Shown here piece after piece: positions 47,341 through 56,806 of a stretch of 64,000 nt of DNA. The DNA comes from Weissella hellenica (GTDB lineage Bacteria; Bacillota; Bacilli; Lactobacillales; Lactobacillaceae). The stretch covers positions 16,932 to 80,931 of the forward strand of contig NZ_BJEG01000002.1 of the NCBI RefSeq assembly GCF_005405545.1, written 5' to 3'. The position numbers and the translations under genes are program-made. Each line of letters opens with the position of its first letter. Positions within the stretch are counted from its first letter, which is position 1. The notes under the pieces were generated by a model. That model saw only the letters and a program-made list of their open reading frames with translations, did no database searches and was not told the origin of the DNA.

Positions 47341-48057
47341 CTAATATTCATCGTCTGAAATATCATCGGCGTCATCGTCATCCGTATCATTTGCAGGCAT
47401 GGTGTCCTGATCAACCGGTAAATAAGTGAACGCCTCTGCTGACTTAGACATATCAATCGAACTAGCTACAGAATCAACTGTTGTTTTATTAAGCTCATAC
47501 TCTGAAAGCAATGTTGTCTTTGAAACAGTTTCCGTTGCTTTCCAATAACTATTCTTAGAGCTTTTCAAAGCCAAAGTTTCTTCAGAAGATTCAACCTGCG
47601 AAAGCGTAAATGTGCCATCATGATTATCCGTAATTAAAAACGAGATATTCAAAATGCCACCGTTACCATCCCAAGTCATCACTATCTTATTTGCAGTCCC
47701 CATATAAGGCCAATAAGGTATATTCATATACGGTGAGTTTTTAAACTCATGATTAATCAACAATGCTAATTGTGCTTTTTGAGGCAATGAATCAAAATCA
47801 TTCAAATTTGAACTTTCAGTAGCAACATTTGCTACCGATTGTATACTCGTTACCGCTGATGATGACTGTTTTTTATTCACATTTGTTTTATCTGAAGATT
47901 CATGTGACTTATTATTCTTGGCGCTACTTTCATCTTTTTCTGCTCGCTCAATAACATTTGATCTATGGTTATAACCAATAGCAGCACCGACTCCCACACT
48001 AACAACTAGTACAACAATAATTAGACTAACGAGCCCAATAATTTTTTTCTTGCCCAT
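47341..48057 (-). CDS. Membrane-anchored extracellular protein, unknown function
   Basis: This 238-residue protein has a short basic N-terminus (MGKKK), one membrane helix (about 6-30) and a Ser/Lys/Asn-rich linker. An extracellular domain of about 130 residues follows (YWPYMGTANKIVMTWDG, then NHDGTFTLSQVE), with a very acidic C-terminal tail (DDDDADDISDDEY). No Cys lipobox is visible, so it is a signal anchor, not a lipoprotein. It follows the SHOCT/DUF4767-like gene by 41 bases and is probably in its operon. I do not recognise the domain. Confidence 0.65.
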   Translation of the reverse strand: MGKKKIIGLVSLIIVVLVVSVGVGAAIGYNHRSNVIERAEKDESSAKNNKSHESSDKTNVNKKQSSSAVTSIQSVANVATESSNLNDFDSLPQKAQLALLINHEFKNSPYMNIPYWPYMGTANKIVMTWDGNGGILNISFLITDNHDGTFTLSQVESSEETLALKSSKNSYWKATETVSKTTLLSEYELNKTTVDSVASSIDMSKSAEAFTYLPVDQDTMPANDTDDDDADDISDDEY

Positions 48058-48098
48058 TATTAAATTGCTCCGCCCTTTTTATAATCTGCTACTTTGTA

Positions 48099-48899
48099 TT
48101 AATCATTAACAACATTTTCAAATCCTGCCTGCAATTCAGTATTTGCCGTGGGAGTAAAACTCAAAATATTCCCGTTTGTTGTTTTGGTCATATAAACTAT
48201 TGGTTGTCCATGATTTAGCATGAATAAGTAAGTTGTCGGATACATTTGACCCGGAATAGTGCCTGATGCAACAGCAACAGCTTGATAGTCACCTGGTGTC
48301 TTACCGTCAGCATCCCAGACTACATTTGTTATTGCACCATTAAGTTCAATTCTCCCTTGTAGTTCACCATTCTGGATCTGTTCAGGAAATTTAATACCTA
48401 AATGTTCAACACTTTGAGAATCATAAGTTCCTTGATATTGTTGGTGCATTTTTGCCTGCCATTGCGCCATAAAGCTTGATAGTTCAGCCTGTTTAGTAGC
48501 ATTCCATCCGGATACCGTTGCTGCTTCCGAAGATGATGATGATTGCGGCTGATCTGATGATACCTCACTACTTTCGGTTACTTCTTTTTGTACTGAATCG
48601 ATTTTCTTTTGTAATGATCTATGACTAGACTGGCTCACTTCTTGATCGGCATTTCTCTGTGAGATGTAAGTCGCACCAAAATACCCACCAACAACACCAA
48701 TCAAAACCACTGCAGCAGCAACCACTACTGGCAGCACCCAACCTCGTTGCTTACGTGATTTTGCCCGTGTCTCTTGCTGGACTGATTTTGAATCCTGGAT
48801 AATCACTTGCTTCATTTCACTAAATTCGTCCGATGTAATTATTCCTTCATCCAACATTTTTTTAAGCTTATTTAATTTTTCTAAATCGGTTGATCCCAT
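48099..48899 (-). CDS. SHOCT-like / transmembrane / DUF4767-like protein, paralogue
   Basis: This 266-residue protein has the same order of parts as the protein at 28465-29571. An N-terminal SHOCT-like helix pair (LNKLKKMLDEGIITSDEFSEM) comes first. One membrane helix (about 51-73) and a Ser-rich linker follow. The extracellular domain starts WNATKQAELSSFMAQWQ and contains YQGTYDSQSV and DYQAVAVASG. The C-terminal halves of the two proteins share the W-x-L-x-W-x-GTY pattern and DYQ-x-VAV-x-(T/S)G. Being first in a two-gene unit, it may act with the anchored protein encoded next. Confidence 0.75.
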   Translation of the reverse strand: MGSTDLEKLNKLKKMLDEGIITSDEFSEMKQVIIQDSKSVQQETRAKSRKQRGWVLPVVVAAAVVLIGVVGGYFGATYISQRNADQEVSQSSHRSLQKKIDSVQKEVTESSEVSSDQPQSSSSSEAATVSGWNATKQAELSSFMAQWQAKMHQQYQGTYDSQSVEHLGIKFPEQIQNGELQGRIELNGAITNVVWDADGKTPGDYQAVAVASGTIPGQMYPTTYLFMLNHGQPIVYMTKTTNGNILSFTPTANTELQAGFENVVND

Positions 48900-49102
48900 A
48901 GTTCTACTCCCTTAGGTAATTGCCCACAATATGTAAATTTAATAAACTACTCAAATATCCATCAATACAATTCGTATTAAAAAGCTTTATATCGCTTTGA
49001 TTATATCACAACACATATTACCAAAAGCCTGTATTCGTTCTTTATGCACTATTTCCCACTATGCCAAGTGTTTAATTTTCGACAAGTTACTATATTCATA
49101 AA

Positions 49103-49133
49103 AAAAGAACTGTGAAAATTTCACAGTTCTTTT
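49103..49133 (-). terminator. Intrinsic terminator of metK
   Basis: AAAAGAACTGTGA pairs with TCACAGTTCTTTT around a very short loop, with a T-rich continuation on the minus strand. Confidence 0.85.
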
Positions 49134-49142
49134 ATTTATCTT

Positions 49143-50336
49143 TTACTTGTTAAAGTAATCCTTCAACTCATCAACCTTATCCAAGCGCTCCCATGGCAAA
49201 TCCAATTCTGGACGACCAAAGTGACCGTAGGCAGCAGTTGCTTCGTAACGAGGCTTACGCAAATCCAAATCGTCAATAATCCCTGCTGGACGTAATTCAA
49301 ACAAATCACGAATTGCAGCAACCAAATCATTTTCAGAAACCTTTGCTGTACCAAATGTCTCAACATTAACTGAAACAGGGGCAGCAACACCAATTGCGTA
49401 GGCAACTTGAATTTCAACCTTTTCAGCTAAACCTGCAGCAACAATATTCTTGGCAATGTGACGCGTTGCATAAGCAGCTGAACGATCAACTTTAGTAGCA
49501 TCCTTTCCTGAGAAAGCACCACCACCGTGACGAGCATAACCACCATAAGTATCAACGATAATCTTACGACCTGTCATACCAGCATCACCCTTAGGCCCAC
49601 CGATTACGAAGCGACCAGTCGGGTTAATGAAGTAACGTGTCTCATCATCAACCATGTCAGCTGGTAGAATGGGGTCAATAATGTATTGACGAACATCTTG
49701 ACGTAATTGTTCTAAGGATACTGAGGCGCGATGTTGTGTTGATAACACAACTGTATCAATACGAATAGGTGCACCATTTTCATCAAGTTCAACTGTCACT
49801 TGTGCCTTAGCATCTGGCAACAAGTAATCCAAAACGCCTGCACGACGAATATCGGCTTGCTTTTTTACCAATTTATGTGACAACACAACTGATAGTGGTA
49901 AATATTCATCAGTCTCATTTGTTGCAAAACCAAACATTAGACCTTGATCACCAGCACCAATTTGGTCAAGTGGGTCAATCCCACCATCCTCACGTTGTTC
50001 GATAGCTGAGTCGACACCTTGAGCAATATCAGGTGATTGCTCATCCAAAGTAATTCCTACGTGGATGTCATCTGCTAAGAAACCTGCTTCTGGATCATCA
50101 TAACCAATACGCTTTAATGTATTACGCACAATATCATTAATATTAACATATGCACGCGTTGACATTTCACCAAAAACATTAACGTAACCTGTTGTTACTG
50201 ATGTTTCTACCGCTGTACGTGCCTCTGGATCTTGCTTTAGGACAGCATCCAAAATTGCATCTGAAATTTGATCTGATACTTTATCGGGGTGTCCTTCTGA
50301 AACTGATTCTGACGTAAATAAACGCTTTTCTGACAT
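49143..50336 (-). CDS. metK: S-adenosylmethionine synthetase
   Basis: This 397-residue enzyme has [17 protein letters not shown] (ATP-binding His), [10 protein letters not shown] and [19 protein letters not shown] (P-loop-like signature). It makes SAM from methionine and ATP. I chose ATG at 50336, preceded by AAAGGGAG. An upstream frame extends into the leader RNA and is not coding. Expression is probably controlled by the S-box-like riboswitch in the leader. Confidence 0.97.
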   Translation of the reverse strand: MSEKRLFTSESVSEGHPDKVSDQISDAILDAVLKQDPEARTAVETSVTTGYVNVFGEMSTRAYVNINDIVRNTLKRIGYDDPEAGFLADDIHVGITLDEQSPDIAQGVDSAIEQREDGGIDPLDQIGAGDQGLMFGFATNETDEYLPLSVVLSHKLVKKQADIRRAGVLDYLLPDAKAQVTVELDENGAPIRIDTVVLSTQHRASVSLEQLRQDVRQYIIDPILPADMVDDETRYFINPTGRFVIGGPKGDAGMTGRKIIVDTYGGYARHGGGAFSGKDATKVDRSAAYATRHIAKNIVAAGLAEKVEIQVAYAIGVAAPVSVNVETFGTAKVSENDLVAAIRDLFELRPAGIIDDLDLRKPRYEATAAYGHFGRPELDLPWERLDKVDELKDYFNK

Positions 50337-50376
50337 AAATATCTCCCTTTTACTTTTACAAAAATCAAAAATAAAT

Positions 50377-50415
50377 AAACCCCGAGTACCACACATAGGC
50401 GGCATGTCGGGGTTT
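50377..50415 (-). terminator. Riboswitch terminator before metK
   Basis: AAACCCCGA pairs with TCGGGGTTT, then TATTTATTTTT follows on the minus strand. The loop contains CGCCTAT (50395-50401), exactly complementary to ATAGGCG at the 3' side of the aptamer P1 (50427-50433), giving a mutually exclusive antiterminator. Confidence 0.88.
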
Positions 50416-50428
50416 GAGTCGATATGCG

Positions 50429-50516
50429 CCTATCTACTAGAAATTACCACATCACCTTTAACGGTAGTTGGTGTCAGATCATGGGGTCCAGTCCCTCCCT
50501 GACTCTTGATAGGGTG
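50429..50516 (-). promoter_or_regulatory. SAM-I-type (S-box) riboswitch aptamer, compact variant
   Basis: The RNA reads CCTATC, AAGAG, a UCAG/CUGA P2a stem, then GGAGGGACUGG, the S-box kink-turn signature. CACCAAC replaces CAGCAAC, and GUGGUAAUUUC replaces GUGCUAAAUCC. The two changes covary (AGCA/UGCU to ACCA/UGGU). P1 closes with GATAGG. P4 is reduced to about three base pairs. Position before metK and the downstream terminator fit a SAM-off switch. Confidence 0.87.
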
Positions 50517-50545
50517 TCGAGTTATTTACTTTTTATACTCCAACT

Positions 50546-50574
50546 ATGATACTGATTTTTTTTTAATTGTGCAA
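50546..50574 (-). promoter_or_regulatory. Promoter of the metK riboswitch
   Basis: TTGCAC and TATCAT are separated by 17 bases on the minus strand, about 30 bases before the aptamer P1. Confidence 0.65.
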
Positions 50575-50603
50575 GCTAATTTTTTTCGTTAATTAAGAAA
50601 CAC

Positions 50604-50986
50604 TGAATAAAAAGTGATAATGTCCACTTAGTTGGCAAATAGAAATGTCCGTTTTCTGCACAATAGCGTAAAGACTAATTACAAGGGGCGAAACAAATAA
50701 AAAAAGTTGAACTAATGGAACATGAACAACGATATCTTTTTTACAGGTCACCCGACCAAAGTTTTTATTATTGAAACATTGGCTAAAAAGCTGTATACCA
50801 CCATTGACAACCATCTATACCTCATAAAGGAAGTCCCTAAACATCATACTATTTGCCGTCACTATGCTAGCATTCAGCGTAAGAAAGCTTAACAAGTATA
50901 TATTTCATCAATAAATCATTCTTGAAAAGCACGATCGTATAAGCGATATTGCGCTTTAAAAATTGGACATTATCACTTCCTATTCA
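50604..50986. mobile_element. 383-bp inverted-repeat-bounded element, probable decayed IS/MITE
   Basis: The 23-base ends (TGAATAxxAAGTGATAATG then TCCA) are inverted repeats with only two differences. A second AATGTCC copy lies inside the left end (near 50646). TG...CA termini and repeated end motifs recall IS21-like elements, but no transposase remains. I see no clear target duplication. It fills most of the gene-free stretch between the metK leader and the DUF2325 gene. Confidence 0.6.
50722..50892 (+). CDS. Possible 56-aa ORF inside the IR-bounded element
   Basis: ATG at 50722 opens a 56-codon frame (begins MNNDIFFTGHPTK, ends with RKKA). The ribosome binding site is weak (TGGA). It may be a remnant of a gene once carried by the element, or chance. 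I do not recognise it. Confidence 0.25.
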   Translation: MNNDIFFTGHPTKVFIIETLAKKLYTTIDNHLYLIKEVPKHHTICRHYASIQRKKA

Positions 50987-51012
50987 GCTCAAAACAGCCC
51001 ATTGAAAGCGAC

Positions 51013-52562
51013 CTATGCCTCATCCTCAACGTTCTGCAAAGCTTCTTGTACAAATGCCACCATTGCACTAACACCAGGGTTATTAGCAACTTTTATGCGT
51101 CGTCCCATGCGACGTAAACGATGTGCTGCGGTTACTATTTCATGATGTGCACCACGCAAAACAACTAATTGGAAATCATATTGCGTCTTATTCATTTCAT
51201 GCACAATTTTACCATTATTAACATCTGATGGATCCAACCATACAACTTTAATACCCAGTCGCGTTAATTTTTGTGTGGCATTTTTTACTGTCTCGCCCCA
51301 CCAAGAAATAATTAAAACCTGATAATTTTCAGCCATCATAGGTTCTACTAATTCATGTACTTGTTTTACTGAATCACACTCATTCACAACTGGAACATTT
51401 AATTGACGAATTAATATAATCGATTTGGTATCCCGACGTTGACGCGCCGAATAATAATATGCGGTTGTTAATTCTTCTATTGGAATGCCATTCATTGATT
51501 CTGTAGTTAAACAATATTGATTTCCTTGTTGGTCAATAAATGACCAATCATTCTCCGACCGTACCAAGCGTCCCTGTATTTGATGCCATAATACAACATC
51601 TTCAGACACTAATTGATTATATTTATCAACTAACCGCAGTAACGGATGATATTCACTAACACAAGCTTCATCTAATTCACTTGTTAATTGCCGTAATCTC
51701 TCAGAACGACTAATTTGAGAGGGTTGCATTGTGCTTATTTTTTGTTGCTGCGTTTGTTGTTGCTGTTGCGAAAACATCAATTGTTCCTGTAGGTCATCTA
51801 TTTTTTTATATAATGCACGATTGTCTATTTTTGGACAGACATGTTTAGACTCTAACTTAAACTGCGTGCGTTGTTTTTGCTTTATTTTTGTCTGTTTTTA
51901 CGGACTTGCTCACGAATAACCCCCATTTCTTGTTGTTGTTTCTTTATTTTAAATTGATATGTTGCGTTCGTTTCGCATAATATTTGTAATTTTTGTGTCA
52001 ATTCTTGATTAAGTAACATTTGTTCACGCAATACCATTTCCTTTTGTGCTAATGCTACTTTTAATTGTTGATATTGCTGCGTTAATTGTAATTTACTTTC
52101 AGTTAGTTGCCGCAAACGTTGTTTCAGCGTTTGGTTGGCTCGTTTTGTTTTATCACCAATATTCTTTGGTGAACTTTTTTCAAATATCTTAGGTTGCTGA
52201 TACTGATAAAAAATTTCCTCAGTTATTTCTCCTAATAACAACTGATTCAATTTTTCAACAAACTCATACACCCGATACCGTTCACCACTAGGTAACATAA
52301 CCATCAATTGCATGAGGCGCCGATCATGATGATAAGTAATTGCAGTCATATCCAATGGACGCTGAACTAATTTTGTGTCTACTTTGTTTTGGATGGCGCC
52401 TAACATTACCCGACTAGTTTGACTAAATTTTGCTAACTGGGATTTAGATAATAAACTATCCTGACGATAGGTTGTTTGAATTAATTTTCCAAAAGGCTTC
52501 AAGTCATCAACTAATTTTTTGCCCGTCGTTGCCGACTTAATAGGCCGCTTACTAGTTCTCAT
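51013..52562 (-). pseudogene. DUF2325-domain protein with coiled coil, split by a -1 frame change
   Basis: Two frames make one protein. The first (from ATG 52562, GAGG upstream) has a basic N-terminus and a long coiled coil with many Gln. It stops at TAA just after a run of five A (51885-51889 on the + strand). Reading one base back continues without a stop through KQKQRTQFKLESKH and YKKIDDLQEQLMFSQQQ into the second frame. That frame ends in the DUF2325 signature VVLRGAHHEIVTAAHR. Repaired, the length is 516 residues. Either one A is missing or a -1 ribosomal frameshift occurs at the A run. DUF2325 proteins are poorly characterised. Confidence 0.75.
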
Positions 52563-52679
52563 TAAATCATCCTCTATGTTATTTGTTATATTCACATGCT
52601 ACTTTGTTTTATAAAACATAACAATATTTTTCATGACGGATAATTATTTAGATATTAAAAAACCAGCTTTTCACACTAA

Positions 52680-52714
52680 AAAACATCTTGAAAATATAAT
52701 TTTCAAGATGTTTT
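52680..52714 (-). terminator. Intrinsic terminator of the lactose operon
   Basis: A 16-bp stem of the AAAACATCTTGAAAAT type with a 3-base loop, followed on the minus strand by TTTAGTG. Confidence 0.8.
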
Positions 52715-52721
52715 ATCTTAA

Positions 52722-54623
52722 TTATTTAAAAGAAACAGGTTGTAATTCATCCCCATGTTGTACATGCTTTTCATCAAATTCAAAATTTTGAATACGCTTA
52801 GGGTCAACAAAGAACATCACGATTGTATCCGCATAACCATTCGCTTCAAACAATTGACGATCAAAATTCATCAACAAGTCACCTTGATGAATTTCTTGAC
52901 CATCAACGAAGTGTAAGTCAAAGCCAGCACCTCTCAAGTTAACAGTCCCGATTCCAACGTGGATAATTGCAGCTAATCCATTTTCAGATTCAATCCCAAA
53001 AGCATGCTGTGTTGAAAATGTAAAACGAATTTTACCATCAAATGGTGCATAAACCTTATTATCACTTGGTTGAATCACATAACCTGTACCATCAAACAAA
53101 TCTAATGCCGGTTGTGCGCGATTTAACTCAGCTAATGATGTGATAACCCCACTAGTTGGTGCACTAATTAACTGTTGTTGTGTGACAACATTTGTTGATG
53201 CTGTAACACCGCCTTCAGTTGCTAATTTTGATTCTAACTCAACAACAACTTGTGCATGCGCCTTTTCAGACAATTTTACTTTCCACCAAAAAATAAGCAA
53301 TGATCCTGCAGCCAAAATTAATGGTGTGTAGAATGAGAACAATTCAAAAGTATGAATATTCCCTGCCGTCATATCTTTGGCAGTTGCTGATCCAGTCATA
53401 CCAGCTGTCACAGCAATAAATCCAACAATCCCATTTGAAAAGGCCCCTGAAATTTTATCTAACAGTGGTCGAATTGATAATGTGACCGCCTCATTTCGTT
53501 TACCACTTTGTAATTGACCATATTCAATAGCGTCTGTCAATGTTAAGACCGTCACTAGTTGTGCATAGTTAAAGTTGAATAATACTAATCCTACTGTTAC
53601 CAATGTTGGATTGTCATGGGCTACTAAGAATATAACATAAGCCAAAATCATACAAATTTGGCCGATACTAAACAAAACTTTACGTGTCACAAACTTATTT
53701 AACATACCAAATAATGGTGCTGTAAAGAAACTAACGATAGTAGCAACCACACCGGCAATCCAGAATTGGTTTGGTTTGTCCAAAACATACTTGAAATAAT
53801 AGAATAAAACACCATTTGTTGCCACATACGCAACTGAATACAATAGATATGACAATGACGTCCATAACATTTGATCGTTATGTGCAATTCCAAGGAACAC
53901 ATCTTTAATTGATGTCTTTTCTTTATTTGCCGACTCACGAATAACGTTGTTCTTTTCTTTGGTTCCCCATGCAGTTGCTGCTGCAGATAGAATCGCAATT
54001 AATGAAATAATAACGGCAAACGCTAACCATCCTGCGCTACCTTGCTCATGTTTACCGGTCGCTAAGTAAGTAAAGTAGGTTGTAATTGGCACCACAATAA
54101 TTGTTAAGCCGTTCCAACCAATAGTTCCTGTGAAACTACCCCAAACTGTAAATACACTACGTTCCGCACTACTTTCAGAAATAGCTGGTACCATCCCCCA
54201 ATAAGCAACGTCACTGAAAGAATAGAAAATATCTAATGCCACAAAGACAATGACAAATAAAATCGCAAATAATAACGGGCTAATTTTTGATAAGCCAAAC
54301 AATCCTGTAAAACTAACAATTAACAGAATTGCACTAACAATCGTACCGATCATTAACCAAGGCTTAAATTTCCCATATTTAGATTGCGTATTGTCAACAA
54401 TATTCCCTAAAATCGGGTCTAATACCACCTCAGCTAAACGAATAATCACAACTAATGATGTAATTAAACCAATTAATTTATCGGCAACAGAAGGTGCTAA
54501 ATCAGAAAACATACTTGATGTCACATACACAATAAAGTAAGTACTTAATGCCCCATAAAATGCGGAATGACCTAAATTCCCCAGAGCGAAACTAATTCGC
54601 TCCTTATAACTTGTCCTATTCAT
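52722..54623 (-). CDS. lacS: Lactose/galactoside permease with EIIA domain (LacS type)
   Basis: This 633-residue protein has 12 membrane helices of the glycoside-pentoside-hexuronide family (residues 1-460; start SFALGNLGHSAFYGALSTYF, cation-site region VVIIRLAEVVLDPILG). A C-terminal EIIA-Glc-like domain (about 490-633) carries the regulatory His in AIIHVGIGTVNL. LacS moves lactose in symport with H+ or in exchange for galactose. HPr-dependent phosphorylation of the EIIA domain tunes activity. It lies 14 bases after the GH42 gene, in the same operon. Confidence 0.93.
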   Translation of the reverse strand: MNRTSYKERISFALGNLGHSAFYGALSTYFIVYVTSSMFSDLAPSVADKLIGLITSLVVIIRLAEVVLDPILGNIVDNTQSKYGKFKPWLMIGTIVSAILLIVSFTGLFGLSKISPLLFAILFVIVFVALDIFYSFSDVAYWGMVPAISESSAERSVFTVWGSFTGTIGWNGLTIIVVPITTYFTYLATGKHEQGSAGWLAFAVIISLIAILSAAATAWGTKEKNNVIRESANKEKTSIKDVFLGIAHNDQMLWTSLSYLLYSVAYVATNGVLFYYFKYVLDKPNQFWIAGVVATIVSFFTAPLFGMLNKFVTRKVLFSIGQICMILAYVIFLVAHDNPTLVTVGLVLFNFNYAQLVTVLTLTDAIEYGQLQSGKRNEAVTLSIRPLLDKISGAFSNGIVGFIAVTAGMTGSATAKDMTAGNIHTFELFSFYTPLILAAGSLLIFWWKVKLSEKAHAQVVVELESKLATEGGVTASTNVVTQQQLISAPTSGVITSLAELNRAQPALDLFDGTGYVIQPSDNKVYAPFDGKIRFTFSTQHAFGIESENGLAAIIHVGIGTVNLRGAGFDLHFVDGQEIHQGDLLMNFDRQLFEANGYADTIVMFFVDPKRIQNFEFDEKHVQHGDELQPVSFK

Positions 54624-54637
54624 CTCTTATTTCTCCG

Positions 54638-56683
54638 TTAATTTTTCTTCACTAATACCAGACCATCATATGCCACCATTTGATGCTTACCGACTGATAT
54701 TTCTTTACCTGTCAAAATATCAATAACTGGAGTTTTAATGGTTATCGTTGCTGCTTCATCTGCAAAATTTTGAACAAAATAATATGTTTGTGTATCATCT
54801 TCACGTCTATTCACATGAACGGCCGTTGTTGTTTTTTCAATAGGCATTACTGACGTTAATTGCAAATCAGTTACGATTTTTTCATAGAAAGTAGCTAAAT
54901 ACTTTTGATCAAAACGGGCACCAACATAATATGCCGTTCCTTTACCAAATGAATTCATCGTTACCGCTGGCGAATCCGCATACCAATCACTGGTATAACG
55001 TGCCAACACTTCGGCTGTATCTAATTCCATAATTGTTGTATAGTCATGGGCTTGCGTTTGATTATTTTCATCAGCAACCCCAACTAGCTGACTTGGATAT
55101 AAAGTATCTGTCTCAATTGGCTCAATACCATAAACCTCATGTAATGGTTTTAGCCAACCACCAAGATAAGCTAGGTAACGTTCATCAACCTGACCTGAAA
55201 TATACGATCCGACCAGTACTCCACCTTGCGCAACATATTCATTTAATTGATTAGCAAAATCCCTACTCATTAAGAAATGCATTGGATCAATAACTAATTG
55301 ATAAACAGACCAATCATCTTGTGTACTAATAAATTCAACGGGAATATCATGCTCCCAAAAATATTGGTATTGTTCTTGAATTGTGCGCCAGTATTTAATC
55401 GTTTCACCTGCATAATTACGTACATCACTCAGTGCCCACATATTGTCATAATCATAAACAATTGCGACTTTCGCCTGTCGAGCAGTTGTATTTAATGCTG
55501 GTTGTAATGAAATTAAATTTTCGCCAACCTTGGTAACCTCTTTAAAAACCCGAGTATCATCTCTCAAATCATGGCCAATCACAGCCCCATGATACATTTC
55601 AGATGAACCACGTGATTGATGTAGTTGAAAATAATTAATGGCATTTGCGCCATGCGATATTTCTTGCAACACACCCATACGATGCATGCCCGGCGCCTTT
55701 GGTCGATTAATCGGATGCCAATTTACTTGTGACGGTGTACTTTCCATGATCATATAATTAGCATGCTTATAACTACGCATGACATCATTCATCACAGCCG
55801 TATTCATTGCTAATGCAGTGGTTGTTTTAGCATCACTACGCCAACTTGGATATGAATCCCAACTAATAACATCAACGTGTTGCGCAAACTTTTGATAATC
55901 TAAATCAAAGAACACATGCTCATCATCTGGATTACCACCCATGAAATTTGTTGTAATTTTAATATTCGGCGTAACTTCTCGTAACACTTGTGCTTCCGCC
56001 TCAAAGAAATCAATTGTTTGTTCTGACACAAAACGATGCCAGTCCAAATTAAGCCCCAATAAGTTTTCATCGCCACGTGGTGAAGGTGCTACCACTTGAT
56101 TCCAACTTGTATACGTATGACTCCAAAATGTCGCCCAATAAGCCTGATTCAAGTTATCTAAAGTTTGATATTTATCTTGTACCCATTTACGAAATGCTGC
56201 CTGACATAAATCACAATAGCACTGACCACCAAACTCATTTGAAACGTGCCATAAAATCAAACTTTTACGCTGACCATATCGTTCTGCCAACTTTCGATCA
56301 ATATTTTGCACCTTTTGTCGGTAAGCCGGGCTAGTATAACAATGGTTATGTCGTTCACCGAATAGATGACGTTGCCCATTTTGATCAACGCGTAATACCT
56401 CTGGATATTTTTCAGCAACCCAACGTGGTCGCGCACCACTAGGCGTCGCTAAAATGACATGCATATCTTGTTGTTCAGCCCGATCAAACACTTCATCAAG
56501 CCAATCACAATTGTACTCACCTTCACTTAGCTCTAATTTTGCCCAAGAAAAGATGCCGATTGTAATGGTATTAATGTGCGCTTTTTTAAAATACGCAAAG
56601 TCCTTCGCAATAATTTCCGGATGGTCTAGCCATTGCTCAGGATTATAATCACCACCATGTATAAATTCCCTTATCTGTGTCAT
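54638..56683 (-). CDS. GH42 beta-galactosidase
   Basis: This 681-residue enzyme has the GH42 TIM barrel with acid/base E150 (HVSNE) and nucleophile E314 (MESTPSQ). C115, C155, C157 and C160 form the zinc-binding cluster typical of the family. A trimerisation domain and a small beta domain follow. It hydrolyses terminal beta-galactosides such as lactose or galacto-oligosaccharides in the cytoplasm. I chose ATG at 56683 with TTGAGG upstream. The adjacent LacS-type permease supports lactose or galactosides as substrate. Confidence 0.94.
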   Translation of the reverse strand: MTQIREFIHGGDYNPEQWLDHPEIIAKDFAYFKKAHINTITIGIFSWAKLELSEGEYNCDWLDEVFDRAEQQDMHVILATPSGARPRWVAEKYPEVLRVDQNGQRHLFGERHNHCYTSPAYRQKVQNIDRKLAERYGQRKSLILWHVSNEFGGQCYCDLCQAAFRKWVQDKYQTLDNLNQAYWATFWSHTYTSWNQVVAPSPRGDENLLGLNLDWHRFVSEQTIDFFEAEAQVLREVTPNIKITTNFMGGNPDDEHVFFDLDYQKFAQHVDVISWDSYPSWRSDAKTTTALAMNTAVMNDVMRSYKHANYMIMESTPSQVNWHPINRPKAPGMHRMGVLQEISHGANAINYFQLHQSRGSSEMYHGAVIGHDLRDDTRVFKEVTKVGENLISLQPALNTTARQAKVAIVYDYDNMWALSDVRNYAGETIKYWRTIQEQYQYFWEHDIPVEFISTQDDWSVYQLVIDPMHFLMSRDFANQLNEYVAQGGVLVGSYISGQVDERYLAYLGGWLKPLHEVYGIEPIETDTLYPSQLVGVADENNQTQAHDYTTIMELDTAEVLARYTSDWYADSPAVTMNSFGKGTAYYVGARFDQKYLATFYEKIVTDLQLTSVMPIEKTTTAVHVNRREDDTQTYYFVQNFADEAATITIKTPVIDILTGKEISVGKHQMVAYDGLVLVKKN

Positions 56684-56716
56684 AATTAACCTCAATGTAT
56701 CCTTATCTTTATTAGT

Positions 56717-56724
56717 TAACGTTA
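56717..56724. promoter_or_regulatory. Possible LacI-type half operator in the lactose intergenic region
   Basis: TAACGTTA is an 8-base palindrome with the central CG of LacI-family sites, in the divergent control region. Confidence 0.4.
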
Positions 56725-56731
56725 CTTTTAA

Positions 56732-56760
56732 TTGTAAGCGGTTTCATCAAATGGTATAGT
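56732..56760 (+). promoter_or_regulatory. Promoter of lacR
   Basis: TTGTAA and TATAGT are 17 bases apart on the + strand. The -35 overlaps the cre site. Confidence 0.7.
56733..56746. promoter_or_regulatory. cre site (CcpA) of the divergent lactose genes
   Basis: TGTAAGCGGTTTCA fits the cre consensus at every position. It lies between the GH42 gene and the regulator and can repress both. Confidence 0.88.
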
Positions 56761-56806
56761 GTTATTTAGTAAATTTATTTACTTATCATATAAAAAGGAT
56801 TATCTA

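Noticed and set aside
50593..50814. 73-codon minus-strand ORF in the gene-free stretch before metK
   Set aside because: It lies within the inverted-repeat element, has no convincing ribosome binding site and reads through its left end.
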